The notes: generated by a model from the letters alone, not told the origin. Counted from the first letter of the stretch, positions 42,280 to 50,348 are shown. The stretch is DNA of 64,000 nucleotides from JAJCZZ01 sp964569085 (GCA_964569085.1 CAZMTA010000014.1:1-64000), one strand, 5' to 3'. Translations and numbers: made by a program.

Positions 42280-42456
42280 TCAGGCGGCGCCCTTCCAGCG
42301 ACCGAAGGGAAGCGTCGGGTTCGGCCGTACCTTGCCGCCCCAGATGAAGGCGGCGATGCGGGGCGGCCGGCGTCCCGCGGCTTCCTGGTCGCCCCGGCGG
42401 ATCACGATGCCGCGGAGGGGCCGGCGGGTGCGTGCCTGTCGGTCTATGGGTTTCAT
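42280..42456 (-). CDS. 58-aa basic peptide of unknown function
   Basis: Small ORF with ATG at 42456, an AGGAG site 10 nt upstream, and a strong stem-loop just past its stop. The peptide has a basic N-terminal half (PIDRQARTRRPLRGIVIRR) and a hydrophobic/aromatic, Gly/Pro-containing C-terminal half (IAAFIWGGKVRPNPTLPF). There is no signal peptide. It lies near the PqqD/HprK-related pair, so a peptide substrate of that system is one possibility. A chance ORF in GC-rich DNA cannot be excluded. Confidence 0.45.
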   Translation of the reverse strand: MKPIDRQARTRRPLRGIVIRRGDQEAAGRRPPRIAAFIWGGKVRPNPTLPFGRWKGAA

Positions 42457-42717
42457 GGCGGGTGGGCTCCTGGAGGTCCGGGTCCGTCCGCCGCGAGCGC
42501 GCGGCGGGACACCCGTGTGGGAGGCAGCTTCCATGCCCGCTCCCCTCCCCCGGCCCCACTCCCGTCAAGTCTCTGCCACCCAACGGCTTATGGACTTCAC
42601 CCTACACCCTCCGGACGGCGCAGCAGCCGTCGTGTGTGTGCATTCGACACGGGCGCGTGTCCCCCAGGGAGGACGGGAGGGCGGGCGGCGGGGGGGCCCG
42701 GAGCGCGGGCCCGGCGC

Positions 42718-43191
42718 TCATCTCCCCGGGCCGTGGCCCCTGCCTCGGGCCCGACTGGTCTCGGGAAAGAGCTCCGTCTCCTCGAAGGGGTCCCGCGGCG
42801 GCCGTCCGGCCCGCCAGGCCGCCTCGAGCTGGCGCGGGGTGAGCGCCTCGAGGGTCTTCCCCACCACCAGCGCCTCACGCTCCGGCTCCTCCTCGTCGGC
42901 CCGGTGGAACCCCAGGAGGAGCAGGTCGGCGGACCCCTGGGAGGTGTGGCCGCGGGAGCGCCCCCGCACCCGCACGAGGAGCGTCTCCTCCTGCAGCTCG
43001 AGCTCCACCTCCGGCTCGTCCACCAGCCGGGCGCCTTCGGGTCCGTCGTCTCCGGAGAGCCCGGCGCGCACCGGCTTGGGCGTGGTGGCCTCGCCCGCGG
43101 GGCGCGGCCGCACCGGTCGGGGGCGGGCGGCCCGGGGGCGGCTCGGCTCCCCGGGGGCGGGCGCGGACGGATCGTCGTCGGGAGGCGTCAT
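42718..43191 (-). CDS. Conserved-looking hypothetical soluble protein
   Basis: 157 aa. The first 45 residues are Pro/Arg-rich and probably disordered. The core (about 55-130) has a clear strand-helix pattern (VELELQEETLLVRVRGRS, ADLLLLGFHRADEEEPE, REALVVGKTLEALTPRQL). Similar cores occur as unnamed proteins in Gemmatimonadota as far as I recall. No signal or membrane segment. Divergent from the PqqD-like gene with a 92-bp gap. Confidence 0.6.
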   Translation of the reverse strand: MTPPDDDPSAPAPGEPSRPRAARPRPVRPRPAGEATTPKPVRAGLSGDDGPEGARLVDEPEVELELQEETLLVRVRGRSRGHTSQGSADLLLLGFHRADEEEPEREALVVGKTLEALTPRQLEAAWRAGRPPRDPFEETELFPETSRARGRGHGPGR

Positions 43192-43283
43192 GGCCCCAAG
43201 GTGCGGCGCCCGGCCGCCGCCATCAAGCGGCCCGGGGCCGGCGGAGCCTTGCTCCCCTCCCCGACGGCGGGCGATCCTACCCC

Positions 43284-43559
43284 ATGCCCTCCCCCCGCCC
43301 CCGACCCTGGACCCCCCGGGCTCGTCCGGACCTCGTCTTCCGCCGCGTCGGCGAGGACTGGGTGGTCTTCGACCCGCGCACCCAGGACCTCCACGTCCTC
43401 AACCTGGCGGCGGCGCTGGTCTGGTCGTTCTGCACCGGCGAGCACGCGGTGGACGAGATCGAGGCCCGGGTGGCCGAGGCGTGGGAGGGCGTGGACGATC
43501 CGGGTGTCCGGGCCGCCCTGGACCGCTTCGCCCAGGCCGGGCTCCTGGTGGAGGGGTGA
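43284..43559 (+). CDS. PqqD-like peptide chaperone (HprK-related system)
   Basis: 91 aa. PqqD fold: a strand pair (LVFRRVGEDWVVFDPRTQDL), HVLNLAAALVWSFCTGEHAV, and a C-terminal winged-helix-like segment (DRFAQAGLLVEG). PqqD-type domains bind leader peptides of RiPP precursors. The partner directly after it, an HprK-related kinase, matches the two-gene HPr-rel-A arrangement in which a PqqD relative accompanies a kinase. One base separates the two genes. No leader-bearing precursor is certain in the neighbourhood. Confidence 0.82.
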   Translation: MPSPRPRPWTPRARPDLVFRRVGEDWVVFDPRTQDLHVLNLAAALVWSFCTGEHAVDEIEARVAEAWEGVDDPGVRAALDRFAQAGLLVEG

Positions 43560-43560
43560 C

Positions 43561-44391
43561 GTGGCCTCCCGTCTCGTCTTCGAGGCCGCCGGCACCCGCA
43601 TCGCCGTGGAGGTGGCCGAGGGGGCCCGGGACGCGCTTCCGGCGATCCGGTCCTTCATGCCGGACCTCCAGGGCGGCGGGGCCGACGCGACCGAGGCCGG
43701 GCCGGCCACCCTCGCCCTGGGCCGGACGGCGGAGGGGTGGTGGGTCCGGGACGGGTCGCGGAGCTGGACCTCCCCCGACCTGGTCCCGGCCCTGGAGCGC
43801 CTGGAGCTCTCCCTGGCGGAGGCGGTGGTCGGCGCCCACGGGCGCACCGGGCTCCACGCCGGGGGCGTGGTGGGGGCCGGAGGGGGCGCCACGCTCCTGT
43901 GCGGACCCGGCGGGGCGGGCAAGTCCAGTCTCACCGCCGCCCTGGCGCTGCGGGGCTCCGCGGTGCTCGGAGACGACGTGGTCTTCCTCCACGCCGGGCG
44001 CGCCCACCCCTTCCACCGGCTCCTGAAGCTCGAGCGGGCCGCCCGGAGCCGGCTGGAGCTGGCGCGCCCTCCGGGCCCGCTCAGCGAGCTCTGGGACGAG
44101 CCGACCTTCTTCCACCCCCGGGCCCTGGGGAGCCGGTGGGCCGAGCCCGCCGAGGTCGTCCTCGTGGCGCTCCCCACCCGGGTCCCCGGCACGGAGCCGG
44201 AGATGGTGGAGCGGCGGGCCGCCGAGGTCCTCCCCGTCCTCCTCTCCCAGGTCGTGCTGGCGCCCCGTCTCGAGGCCGGGGCCTTCGAGGCCGTCACCGA
44301 CGCCCTGGCCGGCGCCCGCTGCGTCGAGCTCCGCTACTGGGACACGCCCGCCGCGGCCGCGGCGCTGGAGGAGCTCCTGGCCCGGGGCTGA
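43561..44391 (+). CDS. HprK-related kinase
   Basis: 276 aa, GTG start with GGAGGGG 5 nt upstream. Walker A GPGGAGKSS (about 120-128), preceded by GLHAGGVVGAGGGATLLC; downstream GDDVVFLHAG is where HprK has its Walker B/catalytic acid. The HPr-recognition parts of true HPr kinase are absent, and no HPr gene is present. Relatives work with PqqD-like proteins and in some lasso-peptide clusters phosphorylate a peptide. Its last 58 bp overlap the 3' end of the convergent HTTM gene. Confidence 0.82.
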   Translation: MASRLVFEAAGTRIAVEVAEGARDALPAIRSFMPDLQGGGADATEAGPATLALGRTAEGWWVRDGSRSWTSPDLVPALERLELSLAEAVVGAHGRTGLHAGGVVGAGGGATLLCGPGGAGKSSLTAALALRGSAVLGDDVVFLHAGRAHPFHRLLKLERAARSRLELARPPGPLSELWDEPTFFHPRALGSRWAEPAEVVLVALPTRVPGTEPEMVERRAAEVLPVLLSQVVLAPRLEAGAFEAVTDALAGARCVELRYWDTPAAAAALEELLARG

Positions 44392-45320
44392 GCCCCCCTT
44401 CCCCACCCCCCGAGCCACCGCCCGGTCCGACGGAGCTCCTCGCCCCGGAGGAAGGCCGGGTAGCAGCCGAGCATCACGAAGGGGAAGATCCCGATGCTCA
44501 TGGTGAGCAGGATCCCCAGGTGGAGCGTGACGCCGAAGAGGAGCGCGGGAAGCCGGGTGCGGCGAAGCGACATGAGCGCCGGGAAGAGGAGCTCCCACCA
44601 GGCCACGGCGAGGGTCACCGCGGCGTAGGGAAGGCGGAGCCAGGGGGCGTCCGGGGCGCCGAAGCGGGTGAAGGCCGCGTTGTCGAGCGCCAGGTGCAAG
44701 GCCGAGCCGTCCCACCACGGCGGTCCCAGGACCTTCCAGAATCCCGAGACGAAGTAGACGACCGCGATCTGGACCTGGAGGAGCCGGAGCGGCCAGGCGG
44801 GCATCCCCACCGGGGCGGGCCCGGGCTCGGCGCCGTCCGCGCGGCGCCGGTCCAGGGTGAGGAGGCGTCGGGCCGGCGGGAGCGCGGAGTAGCCCAGGGC
44901 CAGGTAGAAGGAGGCCAGGCGGAGGACCTCGTCCCCTCCGTTCAGGAAGGTCGGGTTCCGGAAGAGGAACCACACCACCAGGAGCCAGTTCGCCCACGCC
45001 GCAGCCGCGGTCCGCCACCCCACGAGGAGCGCCACCAGGGCCAGGCCCCACACCAGGAAGAGGCCCCACACCGCCGCCACGCCCCCCAGCGCGTCGGGCA
45101 TCAGCAGCCGGGGGACGAGCTCGCTGGACCAGGCCCGGGCGGCGCCGATGGGAAACTCGCCGGCGTCGGAGTAGAAGTAGCGCAGCAGGGGCAGCGTGCC
45201 GGCCCAGAGCACCAGGCCCGCCAGCGCGATCCCCACCCGGGCCACGGCGAAGGGAAGGGCGTCCACCTCCCGGAACCAGAAGCGGTCCCAGCCCCGGGGG
45301 ACCGCCCGGGCCCCCCTCAC
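44334..45320 (-). CDS. HTTM (vitamin K-dependent carboxylase-like) membrane protein
   Basis: 328 aa, GTG start overlapping the previous stop (GTGA). Multi-pass membrane protein with the HTTM hallmarks: RVGIALAGLVLWAG, LRYFYSDAGEFP, NPTFLNGGDEVLRLASFY and QVQIAVVYFVSGFWKVLGP. The domain is homologous to gamma-glutamyl carboxylase, but bacterial members have no proven activity. The C-terminal tail is low complexity (Ser/Ala). Together with the upstream membrane protein it forms a frequent HTTM pair. Confidence 0.87.
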   Translation of the reverse strand: MRGARAVPRGWDRFWFREVDALPFAVARVGIALAGLVLWAGTLPLLRYFYSDAGEFPIGAARAWSSELVPRLLMPDALGGVAAVWGLFLVWGLALVALLVGWRTAAAAWANWLLVVWFLFRNPTFLNGGDEVLRLASFYLALGYSALPPARRLLTLDRRRADGAEPGPAPVGMPAWPLRLLQVQIAVVYFVSGFWKVLGPPWWDGSALHLALDNAAFTRFGAPDAPWLRLPYAAVTLAVAWWELLFPALMSLRRTRLPALLFGVTLHLGILLTMSIGIFPFVMLGCYPAFLRGEELRRTGRWLGGWGRGAQPRARSSSSAAAAAGVSQ

Positions 45321-46117
45321 GTCCCGCCCTCCGGTCCGTCGCGGGGGGGCCGCCGGGGCTCCGCCTCCGCTCCGCCCTCGCCGGCTGGCCCCGCCTCACC
45401 GGGCAGCACCCGGGGCCAGCCTTCCACGGGAACCGGGGCGGGCAGGCGATACGGCCTCCAGGCCCAGGCGTCCCCCACCGGGCCGTCCGTCGGGCCCAGG
45501 TCGGCCACGTCGGCGCACCGGTACCCGCCCAGGCGCTGACGGTAGGGCTCCGGGGCCCCCTCCTCCCACGGCGCCACCGTGGCCTCCCACACCGCCTCCA
45601 GCGCGACGCCCTCCGGGCCCTCTCCCCCGGCGGTGCGGAGGCTCCGGCACAGGGCGCGGGCGAAGTAGGGGCGGTACTGGGCGCCGAATCCGTCGTACCC
45701 GAGGTTGAAGAGGATCCGGTACGTGCGGTGGTGGAGCACGTGGGGGTACGGCGCCTCGGGCGCCCCCCGCACGATCACGGTGTCGGCGTACCATCCCCCG
45801 TGGGCGTCCGGGAAGTACGGCACCGCCCGTATGGAGCTGGCCCAGTTGGCCGGCCAGGGCGCGAAGAGGGTCCAGTGCTGCCGGGTGGCGGTGAGGTCGA
45901 GCCAGGCCCCGGCCACCGGCGCCGCCCGGGGGAGGACGCCGGGGAAGAGGAGCCCGGCGCCGGGCTGGAGCCAGGCCGGGAGCGCCTCGACCCCGGCCCG
46001 GCTGGTCGGGGCGAGGTACCAGCAGACCGAGCCCCAGTGGAGGAGGAGGAGCAGCGAGAGCAGGAGGCGGGTCCGGCGCCCGGGCAGGGGGCCGCCCGGA
46101 TCCTCCGGGCCCCTCAT
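45317..46117 (-). CDS. HTTM-associated membrane protein (DUF5819-like)
   Basis: 266 aa. One N-terminal helix (about 17-36: RLLLSLLLLLHWGSVCWY) and a long extracytoplasmic part. The motif TRQHWTLFAPWPAN (about 78-91) matches the Q.W.LFAP.P signature of proteins that sit next to HTTM genes. No catalytic residues recognised. ATG at 46117, 7 bp after the Gly-rich Tat peptide gene; coupled to the HTTM gene by overlap. Confidence 0.75.
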   Translation of the reverse strand: MRGPEDPGGPLPGRRTRLLLSLLLLLHWGSVCWYLAPTSRAGVEALPAWLQPGAGLLFPGVLPRAAPVAGAWLDLTATRQHWTLFAPWPANWASSIRAVPYFPDAHGGWYADTVIVRGAPEAPYPHVLHHRTYRILFNLGYDGFGAQYRPYFARALCRSLRTAGGEGPEGVALEAVWEATVAPWEEGAPEPYRQRLGGYRCADVADLGPTDGPVGDAWAWRPYRLPAPVPVEGWPRVLPGEAGPAGEGGAEAEPRRPPRDGPEGGT

Positions 46118-46124
46118 GCGGCGC

Positions 46125-46448
46125 TCACCGCCCGGTCTGGGTCGGGGGAGGCCGGGACCAGGGGGCCTCCTGCGCCGGCGAGCTCCACGGCTCCTGGACG
46201 CTCTGCTGCGTGCTCTGGAGCTCGATGGTCTGGATGGTCTGGGCCGACGTGGGGGAGAGGCCCGTCACGGGCCCCGTGGTCGCGCCCGGCTTCCCGCCGC
46301 CGCCGCCGCCGCCACCGCCACCGCCCGGCCCGCCCTGGGCCCGGAGCTCGCCCACCGACACGGTGAGCACGGCCGGCGGCACGAAGGCGGCCGTCCGGGC
46401 GAGCTTCAGGAGGAAGGCTCGGCGGGTCTCGTCGGTGGCGCGGGGCAT
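46125..46448 (-). CDS. Short Tat-signal protein with poly-glycine tract
   Basis: 107 aa. Twin-arginine-type start TRRAFLLKLARTAAFVPP, then a hydrophobic stretch ending near VGELRAQG. The mature part is a poly-Gly run (11 consecutive Gly within about 40-55) followed by a Ser/Thr/Gln/Pro-rich tail. No domain is recognised. Peptides of this layout occur in Gemmatimonadota and related phyla. Location suggests it is exported and perhaps acted on by the HTTM pair or the kinase system, which is inference. Confidence 0.65.
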   Translation of the reverse strand: MPRATDETRRAFLLKLARTAAFVPPAVLTVSVGELRAQGGPGGGGGGGGGGGKPGATTGPVTGLSPTSAQTIQTIELQSTQQSVQEPWSSPAQEAPWSRPPPTQTGR

Positions 46449-46460
46449 GGCTCCAAGGTA

Positions 46461-46871
46461 TCAGGCCGGGTAGGCGCTTCCCAGGTCGGGGCCCTCGAAG
46501 ATCCGCACCTGGTCCAGGCGGGCGGGCTCCGGCACCCGGGATTCCAGCGACTCGAAGAGCCAACGGGCCAGGTTCTCCGTGCTCGGCTGCATCTCGCCGG
46601 TGGAGACCTCGGGGACCAGCGCGTTCAGGTCGCCGCCGTCCCATCCCTCGGTGAGCTCGGCCAGGGCGTCGTCCAGCGCCATGAGGTCCGTGAGCCACCC
46701 GGTGTCCGGGTCCACCGGACCCACGACCTGCACCTCCAGCGTCCAGCGGTGGATGTGGGCCTCCACCTGGTCCCCGAAACGGGCCCGGTCCCCCGGCTCG
46801 GGTCCACCCGGCGCCCCGTAGCGGTGCGCGGCCGTGAAGCGCATGCGGCGGATGAGTCTCGCGTGCTCCAA
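46461..46871 (-). CDS. 6-pyruvoyl-tetrahydropterin synthase / QueD-like protein lacking cysteine
   Basis: 136 aa from a TTG at 46871 (site GGGGGA four bases before it); the family N-terminus LIRRMRFTAAHRYG is complete. Zinc histidines are in AAHRYG and EAHIHRW. GEMQPSTENLARWLFESL and RIFEGPDLGSAY match the conserved PTSENLA...E.....A. region. QueD uses a cysteine about four residues before the HxH motif; here there is no cysteine anywhere, so the product may not be canonical carboxytetrahydropterin synthase. Upstream of the Tat peptide by 12 bp, so probably the first gene of that operon. Confidence 0.8.
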   Translation of the reverse strand: MEHARLIRRMRFTAAHRYGAPGGPEPGDRARFGDQVEAHIHRWTLEVQVVGPVDPDTGWLTDLMALDDALAELTEGWDGGDLNALVPEVSTGEMQPSTENLARWLFESLESRVPEPARLDQVRIFEGPDLGSAYPA

Positions 46872-46904
46872 CCGTCCCCCTTCAGTCGTGGTGATCCCCC
46901 CGCT

Positions 46905-46934
46905 AGAGTAGTGCTTCGGGGAACCCCGTGTCAT
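46905..46934 (-). promoter_or_regulatory. Candidate promoter of the pterin-synthase/Tat/HTTM operon
   Basis: On the minus strand ATGACA (46934-46929), 18-bp spacer, TACTCT (46910-46905). The spacer holds the palindrome CGGGGTTCCCCG. Start would be near 46898, 27 nt before the TTG codon. By eye only. Confidence 0.4.
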
Positions 46935-47026
46935 GGGCCCGTGCAAAGGCGCGGCTCCCTGGCCGGGGTCCCGGACCCTCCCGACGCCGCCCTCTTCCCC
47001 GCCGGCTTCGACCCGGAGCACCCCCC

Positions 47027-49162
47027 ATGACGAAGACGTTGGACTCCCTCTTCCGCCCACGCTCCATCGCCGTCGTGGGCGCCAGCCGTCGCCGCGACAC
47101 CATCGGCTGGCAGATCGTGGACAACCTGCTGCGCCACGGGTATTCCGGGGTCCTGTACCCGGTGAACCCGGGCGCCACGTCGGTCCACTCGATCCCGGCC
47201 TTCCCCTCCGTGGAAGCCATTCCCGGAGAGGTGGAGCTCGCGGTCGTCGTGGTGCCCAAGGAGCGGGTGGCCGACGTGGTCGAGGAGTGCGGCCGGAAGG
47301 GGGTGAAGGGCCTGGTGGTCATCTCCGCCGGCTTCAAGGAGGTGGGCGGGGAGGGCGTGGCCCGGGAAGCGGCGCTCCAGGAGCGGGCCCGGGAGCTGGG
47401 CATGCGCCTGGTGGGCCCCAACTGCATGGGCCTCCTCAACACCGAGGAGGGGTGGTCCATGAACGCCACCTTCGCCCCCACCATGCCGCCTCCGGGCCCC
47501 ATGTGCTTCATGAGCCAGTCCGGGGCCATGGGGGTGACCATCCTGGACTACGCCGCCGAGTTCGGGATCGGGATCCACCACTTCGTCTCGGTGGGGAACA
47601 AGGCCGACGTGAGCGGCAACGACCTCATCGAGTACTGGGAGCACGACGACGGCGCCCGGGTCCTCCTGATGTACCTGGAGAACTTCGGCAACCCCCGGCG
47701 CTTCATCCCCCTGGCCCGACGCATCACCCGCAAGAAGCCCATGGTGGTGGTGAAGTCGGGTCGGACCGGGGCCGGCGCCCGGGCCGCCGCGTCCCACACC
47801 GGGGCCCTGGCCGGCGCCGACGTGGCCATCGACGCCCTGCTTGCCCAGTGCGGGGTCCTCCGGGCCGAGTCGGTGCAGGAGCTCTTCGACATCGCCATGG
47901 CCCTGGAGGAGCAGCCCATCCCCCGGGGGAACCGGGTGGCCATCGTCACCAACGCCGGTGGCCCCGGCATCATGATCGCCGACGCCTGCGAGTCCGAAGG
48001 GCTCGAGGTGGTGGAGCTCACCGACGAGACCCAGGCCCACCTGGCGGACATCTTCCCGGCCGAGGCCTCGGTGCGGAACCCGGTGGACATGATCGCCTCG
48101 GCGACCTCCGAGTCGTACCGCCTGGCCCTGGAGGCCGTCCTGGCCGACGAGCGGGTGGACGCGGCCATCGCGGCTTTCGTGCCGCCCCTGGGGGTGCGCC
48201 AGGTGGACGTGGCGGGCGCCATCGTGCAGGCGCGGGGCGCCGCCGAGGACAAGCCGATCCTGGCGGTGCTCATGGGGCGCCAGGGCCTCCCCGAGGGGCG
48301 GGCCGAGCTCCACGAGGCCGGCATCCCCGCCTACACCTTCCCGGAGTCGGCGGCGGGCGCGCTGGCCGCCATGGCCCGCTACCGCCGCTGGCTCGAGCGC
48401 CCGGTGGAGGCTCCGGCGGAGTTCGACGTGGATCGGGAGCGGGCCGCCCGCCTCCTCCGGGAGGCCCGGGCCGAAGGCCGCGACCGCCTCAAGGAGCACG
48501 AGGCGCTGAGCCTGCTGGAGGCCTACGGGATCCCGGTCGTGGGACACCGCCTGGCCCGCACCCGCGAGGAGGTCCTGGAGGCCGCCGAGGCGTGCGGCTA
48601 CCCGGTGGTGCTGAAGGCCGTGGCCCCCGGCGTGGTCCACAAGACCGACGTGGGCGGCGTGCGCGTCGACCTCCGCACGCCCGAAGAGGTGGAGGAGGCG
48701 TACCGGGAGATCCACGAGGCGCTGGCCGAGGCGGACCTCGAGGCCGAAGGGATCCTGGTGGAGGCCTTCGCCTCGGGCGGTCGAGAGATCATCATCGGGA
48801 TGAGCACCGACCCCCAGTTCGGCCCCGTCCTCATGTTCGGGCTCGGGGGCATCTACGTGGAAGCCATCGGCGACGTGGCCTTCCGTCTGGCGCCGGTGTC
48901 CGAGATCGACGCCCGGGAGATGGTGGGCTCCATCCGGAGCAGCCGCCTCCTGGAGGGGATCCGCGGCGAGGAGGGCGTGGACCGCGAGGCCCTCGTCGAG
49001 GTGATCCAGCGCGTCAGCCAGCTCGTCGCGGACCATCCGGAGGTCGCCGAGCTCGACATCAACCCCCTCCTGGCCTTCCCCGACGGGGCCCTGGCGGTGG
49101 ACGGCCGCGTCTCGCTCCAGGCCCCGGGGACGGCCGACGCGCGGGCCGCCGGAGGCCCGTGA
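47027..49162 (+). CDS. ADP-forming acyl-CoA (acetate-CoA) ligase, fused alpha and beta subunits
   Basis: 711 aa. Converts acyl-CoA + ADP + Pi to acid + CoA + ATP or the reverse. N-terminal CoA-binding Rossmann domain (SIAVVGASRRRDTIG), CoA-ligase domains with the phosphohistidine His257 in ASHTGALAG (the residue number coincides with archaeal ACD1), and a C-terminal ATP-grasp domain (about 490-700: YGIPVVGHRL, GYPVVLKAVAP, LMFGLGGIYVE). ATG at 47027, GGAG 8 nt upstream. A good hairpin-T5 terminator follows. No GNAT domain, so it is not the Pat acetyltransferase. Confidence 0.93.
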   Translation: MTKTLDSLFRPRSIAVVGASRRRDTIGWQIVDNLLRHGYSGVLYPVNPGATSVHSIPAFPSVEAIPGEVELAVVVVPKERVADVVEECGRKGVKGLVVISAGFKEVGGEGVAREAALQERARELGMRLVGPNCMGLLNTEEGWSMNATFAPTMPPPGPMCFMSQSGAMGVTILDYAAEFGIGIHHFVSVGNKADVSGNDLIEYWEHDDGARVLLMYLENFGNPRRFIPLARRITRKKPMVVVKSGRTGAGARAAASHTGALAGADVAIDALLAQCGVLRAESVQELFDIAMALEEQPIPRGNRVAIVTNAGGPGIMIADACESEGLEVVELTDETQAHLADIFPAEASVRNPVDMIASATSESYRLALEAVLADERVDAAIAAFVPPLGVRQVDVAGAIVQARGAAEDKPILAVLMGRQGLPEGRAELHEAGIPAYTFPESAAGALAAMARYRRWLERPVEAPAEFDVDRERAARLLREARAEGRDRLKEHEALSLLEAYGIPVVGHRLARTREEVLEAAEACGYPVVLKAVAPGVVHKTDVGGVRVDLRTPEEVEEAYREIHEALAEADLEAEGILVEAFASGGREIIIGMSTDPQFGPVLMFGLGGIYVEAIGDVAFRLAPVSEIDAREMVGSIRSSRLLEGIRGEEGVDREALVEVIQRVSQLVADHPEVAELDINPLLAFPDGALAVDGRVSLQAPGTADARAAGGP

Positions 49163-49184
49163 AGCCCCGGGGAGTTGCAGGACC

Positions 49185-49204
49185 GGCCCGGAAGGGGCCT
49201 TTTT
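49185..49204 (+). terminator. Rho-independent terminator of the acyl-CoA ligase gene
   Basis: GGCCC (49185-49189), 5-nt loop, GGGCC (49195-49199), then TTTTT (49200-49204). It is 23 bp past the stop codon. One of the few places in the window with a clear T-run. Confidence 0.7.
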
Positions 49205-49271
49205 ACGGGTCGTGCCCTCCACGCCATCGGGCCTATCCCCTCCCCCCGCCCCCTTCCCGCCAAAGGGACCC

Positions 49272-49742
49272 ATGACCGACGGCCACGAATCCGAGCTGCA
49301 GGCCAAGCGCGAATACGCCCAGCTCCTGCGGCTGCACGAGCAGCTCCTGGCCGACCTCCAGCGGGTCCGGGACGAGCTGGGCTCGGCGGGGACGCGCTCG
49401 CTCCTCAAGGAGATCCGGGCCCGGACGGGATCGGCGCCGGCCCTCTCCGAGGTGACCAGCGCCACCGAGGAGGCCATCCGGGCGCTGAAGCTCTCCGAGT
49501 CCCAGGTCCGGAAGGCCATCTTCAGCACCCACGACCACCTCGAGATCGAAGGCGTCCCGAACCTCCCGGCCCACCTGGAGCGGTTCCTGGCGGAGCGGGC
49601 GAGCCTCCCCGGGTTCAGCTACGACGTCATCCAGGACGTGGAGCGGGGATGGGTGATCCGCTGGAAGGAGTACACCGAGAAGGGCACGGTCCGCGGGTAC
49701 GGGCAGATCGCGGAGCGACCGTACGCCTGGATCGAGGACTGA
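49272..49742 (+). CDS. Hypothetical soluble helical protein
   Basis: 156 aa, ATG at 49272 after AAAGGGACC. N-terminal half is a coiled coil (YAQLLRLHEQLLADLQRVRD); the C-terminal half has a mixed fold (YDVIQDVERGWVIRWKEYTE, GYGQIAERPYAWIED). No signal or membrane segment. I recognise no domain. The end is 9 bp from the convergent HNH gene stop. Confidence 0.7.
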   Translation: MTDGHESELQAKREYAQLLRLHEQLLADLQRVRDELGSAGTRSLLKEIRARTGSAPALSEVTSATEEAIRALKLSESQVRKAIFSTHDHLEIEGVPNLPAHLERFLAERASLPGFSYDVIQDVERGWVIRWKEYTEKGTVRGYGQIAERPYAWIED

Positions 49743-49751
49743 CCCCCGGGT

Positions 49752-50348
49752 CTACCCGACCGGCGTGAAGCGCCGACGCGAGACCGCGGCCAGGGTGTCC
49801 TCGCCGTAGAACATCCGGATGTACTTCTCCTGGGTCGGGGTCACCCGCCGCACCGCCCACACCAGGTGCACGTAGTTGGGCTCGCCCGGATCGGTGAGGA
49901 GCGCCATCCCGGCCTCCTCCGGCGTCCGGTTCCCCTTCCGGTTGTTACACGGGGAGCAGCTCGTCACCACGTTGTCCCACGTGTTGTCGCCCCCCCGGGA
50001 CGTGGGCAGGATGTGGTCCCGGGTCAGGAACTGGCGGCCCCGCAGCTCGCTCCGGTGCCGCCCGCAGTACATGCAGGCGTAGTCGTCCCGGGCGAAGAGG
50101 AAGGTGTTGGTCACCTGCCGCCGGAACCGACGGGGCACGTGCACGAAGCGCACGAGGCGGATGACGAGCGGACGCGGCACGGCCGCCCGCTCCGAGCGGA
50201 AGCTCTCGTCGGAGTCCGCTTCCAGGAGCTCGGCCTTGCCGTCGAGCACGAGCCGCACGGCCCTTCGCTGGGTCACGAGGGTGAGCGGCTCGAACGATGC
50301 GTTCAGCGCCAGGCAACCCACGGGGTCTCTCCTGATCCCAGGCATCAT
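49752..50348 (-). CDS. HNH endonuclease-domain protein
   Basis: 198 aa. N-terminal half (VGCLALNASFEPLTLVTQRR) is the usual companion of this HNH group. The HNH core has CMYCGRHRSELRG, TRDHILPTSRGGDNTWDN and the second zinc pair CSPCNNRKGN. Such proteins are common single-copy genes of unsure biological role and are not tied here to a phage or restriction system. Two adjacent ATG codons at 50348 and 50345 are possible. Confidence 0.87.
   Translation of the reverse strand: MMPGIRRDPVGCLALNASFEPLTLVTQRRAVRLVLDGKAELLEADSDESFRSERAAVPRPLVIRLVRFVHVPRRFRRQVTNTFLFARDDYACMYCGRHRSELRGRQFLTRDHILPTSRGGDNTWDNVVTSCSPCNNRKGNRTPEEAGMALLTDPGEPNYVHLVWAVRRVTPTQEKYIRMFYGEDTLAAVSRRRFTPVG

Noticed and set aside
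46931..49528. Long minus-strand open frame opposite the acyl-CoA ligase gene
   Set aside because: No recognisable domain, and the plus-strand product is a complete ADP-forming ligase.
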